From positions 1-64,000 of the forward strand of contig JBHYFN010000003.1 in NCBI GenBank assembly GCA_051859505.1: 64,000 nucleotides of DNA, in the 5' to 3' direction. Origin of the DNA: JAFIEN01 sp051859505 (lineage in GTDB: Bacteria; Pseudomonadota; Alphaproteobacteria; Rhodobacterales; Rhodobacteraceae). Position 1 is the stretch's first letter. The number at the start of each line of letters is the position of its first letter. Position numbers and translations under genes: made by a program. The notes beneath the pieces were generated by a model. It was not told the origin of the DNA. It worked only from the letters and a program-made list of their open reading frames with translations, and made no database searches. Below are positions 60,342 to 64,000 of this stretch, piece after piece.

Positions 60342-61210
60342 GCTTTGACGCAGCCGCGGCCGAAGCCGCCTATCCCGACCGCCGGTTGCGGATCGCCGCC
60401 TTTTCCAACGATCCCGACAGGGCGCTTGCCGCGGCGAGGGACTGGATCGCCGCGGTCGATCCCGAGACGATCACCTATGAGCAGCACCGCATGATCGCGC
60501 GCATGATGATGCGCCACGAAGGCGGCCTCGAGGAGGGGCCGGTGGTCCAGAGGCTGCGGGGTGTCCGGCGGCAACTCTGGACGCGGGCAAGGGTCAACCT
60601 GGGGCTGCTTGAACCGGCCCTTGCCGCTTTGGGCGGGCTGGACGGCGAGGTCTTGGTGATCGGCACCGGGGCGGCGCTGGCGCGCGGGGCGCCCTTTGCC
60701 GCCGACGGTTTCGATGTCGCCGATCTCGTGGTGCGGGGGCGCAGTATCGAGGCCGCGGTCGCGCAGCTGACGGCGGCGGGATGGACCCTCGCGCCTGCAC
60801 AGGCCGAAACCTGGCGGAAGGCGCGTATCCTGTGGCTGTCGCGCCCGCCAAGCGGCCGGCTTCGGCTGTACCGCCCGCGCGCCTTTGCCGGCATCGACCC
60901 GCCCCACCTGTTCGTCGGAGCCGAAGGGGGGCATGTGCTGGGCGGCGCTGCCGTGACGCTGCCCGGTCCGGCTGCCATCGTCCGCCTTGCCCTGTCACAG
61001 GCAATGGCCGGCAAACCGGTCGCGGACCAGTGGCTTTACGACCTGGCGAATACGGGCGACTTGCCGGATGGGCCGGCGCTGCTGCAGGCACCACTCACGC
61101 AAGAGCCGGAAGAGGCCGGCACCGCGCTGCGCAGCTGGCTGGAGCGCGAAGCGGGCCTCTCGCTTTCGGACCCGACCGCTGGGGCGAAGGGGGGCATCGA
61201 CCCTGAGTGA
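60338..61210 (+). CDS. degenerate nucleotidyltransferase-like protein
   Basis: A 290-residue protein. The segment LVIGTGAALARGAPFAADGF then DVADLVVRGRSIEAAVAQLTAAGW aligns by eye with the NTP_transf_5 pattern (KGaaLa ... R..gDiDllv ... A...L...Gw). The KG lysine and the R...DxD catalytic set, both present in the 53411-57196 protein, are missing. It may be an inactive paralogue with a structural or regulatory role. It ends the five-gene operon and is followed by twin hairpins. Confidence 0.6.
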   Translation: MSFDAAAAEAAYPDRRLRIAAFSNDPDRALAAARDWIAAVDPETITYEQHRMIARMMMRHEGGLEEGPVVQRLRGVRRQLWTRARVNLGLLEPALAALGGLDGEVLVIGTGAALARGAPFAADGFDVADLVVRGRSIEAAVAQLTAAGWTLAPAQAETWRKARILWLSRPPSGRLRLYRPRAFAGIDPPHLFVGAEGGHVLGGAAVTLPGPAAIVRLALSQAMAGKPVADQWLYDLANTGDLPDGPALLQAPLTQEPEEAGTALRSWLEREAGLSLSDPTAGAKGGIDPE

Positions 61211-61397
61211 TGCCGCAAGTGCCTGGGCTTTCGGCTCTGATCCTGATGTCCGGCCCTCGTTCATCTCGGCGGCCGCCACCCGGGGGGCCGGAGGCCGAGG
61301 GCGCAAACTGGGGAAGGCCCGATGGCGAAGCCGAACGCCCGGAGCGCTTCGGGACTGGCGCACCGCATCACGTCCTTCATCGCCGGTCGGGTCGCGC

Positions 61398-61451
61398 CAA
61401 GATTTTTCGACGAAAAATCTTGCAGTCAAAAGTCTTCGCAGAAGACTTTTG
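61398..61451. terminator. twin 11-bp hairpins between convergent genes
   Basis: Hairpin 1 pairs CAAGATTTTTC (61398-61408) with GAAAAATCTTG (61412-61422) around a GAC loop. Hairpin 2 pairs CAAAAGTCTTC (61427-61437) with GAAGACTTTTG (61441-61451) around a GCA loop. Both are perfect 11-bp stems with 3-base loops, separated by four bases, and both have A/T runs on each arm, so each can act on either strand. They separate the rightward operon (stop at 61210) from the leftward small gene (stop at 61480). Confidence 0.8.
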
Positions 61452-61479
61452 CCCCGGCCCCGGCCGGGCGCCCGATCCG

Positions 61480-61725
61480 TCAGAGAAGCACGCGCATCGG
61501 CCGGTCAGAGCAGATCACGACGAACTGTCCTCCGCATTCGATCAGGTGATAGCCTCGCCGATCGACCTCATCCATGAACAGGTCGCGCCCGACCTCCCGC
61601 TCCACATCCCGCACGGCGCGCCGGACAACGCCGCCGCGGGCCGCCGATTTCGCGGTGAACATCTGCTCGACCCAGGCCATGCCGGCCGGGCGCGAGCGCT
61701 GCGGAAAGGTGTCGCGAATATCCAT
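61480..61725 (-). CDS. small conserved hypothetical protein
   Basis: An 81-residue protein with the pattern AWVEQMFTAKSAARGGVVRR, RDVEREVGRDLFMDEVDRRG and YHLIECGGQFVVIC. I recall similar short Rhodobacterales proteins, sometimes mislabelled as phosphoribosylanthranilate isomerase, but cannot verify this here. The balanced composition, the conserved-looking strand HLIECGGQFVVIC and terminator hairpins right after its stop support a real gene. An internal ATG at 61680 is an alternative start; neither has a good ribosome site. The function is unknown. Confidence 0.6.
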   Translation of the reverse strand: MDIRDTFPQRSRPAGMAWVEQMFTAKSAARGGVVRRAVRDVEREVGRDLFMDEVDRRGYHLIECGGQFVVICSDRPMRVLL

Positions 61726-62078
61726 GCAGCGACACTGACGCGATCAAGGTTAACTTGCCGTAAACTGCAGCGCCCGGGCTTGGCGGCTGCCGCGGTCCGC
61801 AACCGTCAGGTGCCCGAGCTATGCCTGCCTGCGCGTCAACCCTGATCGGCTGGCAGGGCGAGGAACCCGTCGGACCGCGCAGAGCCCACGCCGATGCCAG
61901 GCTGCAACTCGACCGGCGTCCGATCCTCGGGGCCGGAATACCGCACAAGGCCAGCCCTGCAGGTTAGGTGCTGCGGCGGACCCCGTCCCCACCCGTTCGC
62001 AGGGGGTCGAAATCCGCCGGGTCCGTCAGACTCCAAAGGCGACAGACACTGACACGCAAACCACCAGGGGGCCGTCGC
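61726..62078. other. intergenic region, no supported gene
   Basis: This region holds the divergent leaders of the small leftward gene and the rightward DUF2259 gene. A leftward open frame of 66 codons lacks recognisable features. The AT-richer patch around 61745-61765 is a possible promoter of the small leftward gene. Confidence 0.4.
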
Positions 62079-62861
62079 ATGAAATCCATTGGCAATGCCA
62101 TCCGCAGGGCCACGGCTGCACTCTTCGCCGCGATCATCGCCGCCACCCTCCCGGCCTCACCCGCCGCCGCCGGCCATTTCACGCATGACGAGGTGATCGG
62201 CTTTTCCACCGACGGGCGCCATTTCGCCTTTGCCCTGCATGGGCTTCAGCGCGGCTCGGGCCTGCCCTTCGCCGAGGTCTATGTCGTTGATCTGCAAGCC
62301 GACCGCTGGGTTGCGGGAACGCCGGTCCGGGCCTCGCGCCCCGAGGTCGACATGGTGGCGGTCGAAGCCGCGCCCTTTCTGGCGCTTGCCGAGGTTCGGG
62401 CCGAGGCGATGGCGGGGGCCGCGCCGATCCTTGGGCAGCTGGAGATCCAGCGACCGGCGACCGTCCTCTTCGCCCGGGGCATCGGCGAGGCGCATGACGC
62501 GCCCGCCCGCCATGTCATCTCGCGGCCGCATCCCGATGACCCGACGCAAGCGCCCTGGGGCAGCTTCGTGCTGGATCTCGATACCGTCCAGGTGCCCCTC
62601 GGGGTGGACTATTGCCGCGATCCCTCGGCCGTCGTCGGGTATCGGCTTGTGCGCTCCGTGCCCGGTGGCGGCTCGCAGATCCTGCATCAGGATACGACCG
62701 TCCCGGCCTCGCGCGGCTGCCCTGTGGCCTATCGCCTCGATGCCGTGCTCTCGGCCGGCTATCCCGCCGAGGGGGCGCTGGGGGTCGCGCTGATCTCGGT
62801 CTGGCGGCAGGGGTTCGAGGGGCTCGATCGCCACGTGATCGCGGTGCCCCTGCCGCTCTGA
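62079..62861 (+). CDS. secreted DUF2259-type protein
   Basis: A 260-residue protein with a signal peptide (MKSIGNAIRRATAALFAAIIAATLP...AAA). The mature part opens GHFTHDEVIGFSTDGRHFAFALHGLQRGSGLPFAEVYVVD, as in DUF2259 (predicted secreted protein) members, with two later cysteines (YCRDP, GCPVAYR) that could form a disulfide. GGGGG lies upstream of the ATG. No function is established for the family. It precedes the Sel1 gene by 52 bases. Confidence 0.75.
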   Translation: MKSIGNAIRRATAALFAAIIAATLPASPAAAGHFTHDEVIGFSTDGRHFAFALHGLQRGSGLPFAEVYVVDLQADRWVAGTPVRASRPEVDMVAVEAAPFLALAEVRAEAMAGAAPILGQLEIQRPATVLFARGIGEAHDAPARHVISRPHPDDPTQAPWGSFVLDLDTVQVPLGVDYCRDPSAVVGYRLVRSVPGGGSQILHQDTTVPASRGCPVAYRLDAVLSAGYPAEGALGVALISVWRQGFEGLDRHVIAVPLPL

Positions 62862-62913
62862 TCGGCGCACGGCCGTGACCGGAAAGCTCACCTCAATCGT
62901 GAAAGGAGAGGAG

Positions 62914-63708
62914 ATGACCATCTCACGCAAACTCATGACCGCAGCCCTTCTGTGCGGGGCCCTGGCGCTTCCTGCCGCGGCCCAGGTTGGCGCGGAACGC
63001 TATGAGCGCCTCAAGGAAGAGGCGGCGCAGGGCGACAGCGAGGCGATCTATCGACTGGGAGAGATGTACTATCTGGGCAACTTCACCTCGACCGGCGGGC
63101 CGGAGCGGGACCGCGCGCGCGGCGTCGAGCTGTGGATGCCGCTGGCCGAAGCCGGCGATCCCCGGGCGCAATGGCGGGTGGGTGACGCCTATTCCGTCAT
63201 CGGAGACGGGATCGAGACGGATCTCGAGCTTGGCTACACATGGCTCAGGGCCTCGGCCGATCAGGGCTATCTTCACGCGATGCACCCGCTGGGCGGCATG
63301 TATCTCAACGGTCGCGGCGTGGAGGCGGACGAGGACGAGGCCTACCGTCTGTTCCGCATGGGGGCCGAGGCCGGGGCCGTGCGCTCGATCGTGGCACTTG
63401 CGCGGATGTATCAGAATCCCGATCAGGGGCCGGTCCATGATCCGCAGGAAGCCGTCTACTGGTTCCGGCTGGGCGTGGAACGGAACGATCCGAATGCCGT
63501 TCGCGGCCTGTCGGACGCCTATCTGAACGGGGACGGGGTCGAGCGCGACCCGATCATGGCACTGCGGATCTATGTCGAATACGAAGAGGAGACAGGGCGC
63601 GAACAGACCTCGTCACTGATGCGGATCCTTGGCCAGATGACGGAGGAGGAACGCGCCCGCGCCGACGAGATTGCCGAGGCGGAAGGCTGGCTGGACGAGG
63701 CGGACTGA
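62914..63708 (+). CDS. secreted Sel1-repeat protein
   Basis: A 264-residue protein with a signal peptide (MTISRKLMTAALLCGALALPAAA) and about five Sel1-like TPR repeats between residues 28 and 225, for example AAQGDSEAIYRLGEMYYLGN, ASADQGYLHAMHPLGGMYLNG and GVERNDPNAVRGLSDAYLNG. AGGAGAGG in front of ATG 62914 fixes the start. Sel1 proteins are scaffolds for protein contacts; this one acts in the periplasm. Partners are unknown. Confidence 0.85.
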   Translation: MTISRKLMTAALLCGALALPAAAQVGAERYERLKEEAAQGDSEAIYRLGEMYYLGNFTSTGGPERDRARGVELWMPLAEAGDPRAQWRVGDAYSVIGDGIETDLELGYTWLRASADQGYLHAMHPLGGMYLNGRGVEADEDEAYRLFRMGAEAGAVRSIVALARMYQNPDQGPVHDPQEAVYWFRLGVERNDPNAVRGLSDAYLNGDGVERDPIMALRIYVEYEEETGREQTSSLMRILGQMTEEERARADEIAEAEGWLDEAD

Positions 63709-63737
63709 CGCAGCGCCGCGACTGAGGGCAGTGAAGC

Positions 63738-63759
63738 GCGGCCGGGGTCAACCGGCCGC
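63738..63759. terminator. hairpin between convergent genes
   Basis: A perfect 8-bp stem, GCGGCCGG (63738-63745) and CCGGCCGC (63752-63759), with a 6-base loop. It overlaps the stop codon of the leftward gene at 63748-63750 and follows the Sel1 gene by 29 bases. Confidence 0.5.
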
Positions 63760-64000
63760 AGCCCCCCCGCCGGGTGTGGCGCCACCGGGAGCGGCACCCG
63801 CAGGATTGGCGCGCGCGGCGATCTTGCGGAACTTGTCGGACATGCCTTCGAGCTTCCCCTCCCATTCGGGATCGGGTGTCTGGCCCTCGATGGTGCGGAA
63901 ATAGGCCTGCAGCAGACAGGCGACCGCCAGCGGTTCAAGAAAGGCCTGCTTGACCGACCATGCCAGGATCAGCGCGATCACCACGCCCATGGCCGAAAGC
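63748..64000 (-). CDS. hypothetical membrane protein, 5' end outside window
   Basis: The frame stays open past an ATG at 63990 to the window edge, so this is the C-terminal part of a longer protein. It shows one transmembrane helix (VVIALILAWSVKQAFLEPLAVACLL), then FRTIEGQTPDPEWEGKLEGMSDKFRKIAARA and an Ala/Gly/Pro-rich tail. It resembles small uncharacterised multi-spanning proteins of Rhodobacterales, but I cannot name a family. Confidence 0.6.
   Translation of the reverse strand, partial: LSAMGVVIALILAWSVKQAFLEPLAVACLLQAYFRTIEGQTPDPEWEGKLEGMSDKFRKIAARANPAGAAPGGATPGGGAAAG

Noticed and set aside
61836..62036. 66-codon leftward frame ahead of the DUF2259 gene
   Set aside because: No ribosome site or recognisable similarity; it would share the leader region of a better supported gene.

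Overview
The window is GC-rich DNA from an alphaproteobacterium, most likely a Rhodobacterales (Rhodobacter/Roseobacter-type) organism. The indications are a TmoXWV-type TMAO importer next to a TorTSR-type sensor, an HfaB/CsgG-like export lipoprotein, many ABC solute importers with dedicated regulators, long operons with ATGA stop/start overlaps, and strong GC bias at third codon positions. No rRNA, CRISPR array, phage or replication origin was seen. One tRNA gene (Arg, anticodon CCU) is present.

Layout. 1-322: N-terminal part of an IS5-type transposase running off the left edge. 707-4149: a curli/holdfast-anchor-like cluster of three secreted or lipid-anchored proteins and a CsgG/HfaB-like lipoprotein. 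4167-7511: a large RTX protein with an SGNH esterase domain, bracketed by remnants of a large serine recombinase and of a second IS5-type transposase. 8089-16530: a LacI-controlled ABC importer with two ATPases, a 62-residue membrane protein and a fused DhaK-DhaL dihydroxyacetone kinase. 16816-17820: a LuxR-type regulator. 17834-28284: a second sugar ABC importer combined with three Gfo/Idh/MocA oxidoreductases, a TIM-barrel isomerase, a bicupin and a ROK kinase, a gene set that resembles oxidative (3-keto) degradation of levoglucosan or glycosides. 28615-37613: a TMAO-type importer (binding protein, ATPase, double permease) with TorR/TorS/TorT-like regulators. 37798-37873: tRNA-Arg. 38025-42380: an Mla/MCE lipid-transport operon. 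42770-44988: a Tat-type amidohydrolase and an outer-membrane barrel. 45034-53429: a peptide-type ABC importer carrying its own FadR/GntR regulator, divergent from a DUF1028 protein and an M20 amidase, with twin palindromic operators in the shared promoter region. 53411-61210: an unusual cluster of PqqD-like chaperone, HPr-kinase-like protein, two GT2 glycosyltransferases, a degenerate nucleotidyltransferase and a divergent 1261-residue nucleotidyltransferase-TPR-GT-D protein. 61480-64000: small conserved, secreted and Sel1-repeat proteins.

How the genes work together. Most of the window is nutrient capture: four ABC importers, each with local regulation, and in all four the binding-protein gene is followed by a strong GC hairpin before the permease/ATPase genes. 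The most novel parts are the 53.4-61.2 kb cluster, whose PqqD/HprK-like/nucleotidyltransferase core matches the uncharacterised 'HPr-rel-A' type of system with added glycosyltransferases and no visible precursor peptide, and the HfaB-centred fibre cluster at 0.7-4.1 kb.
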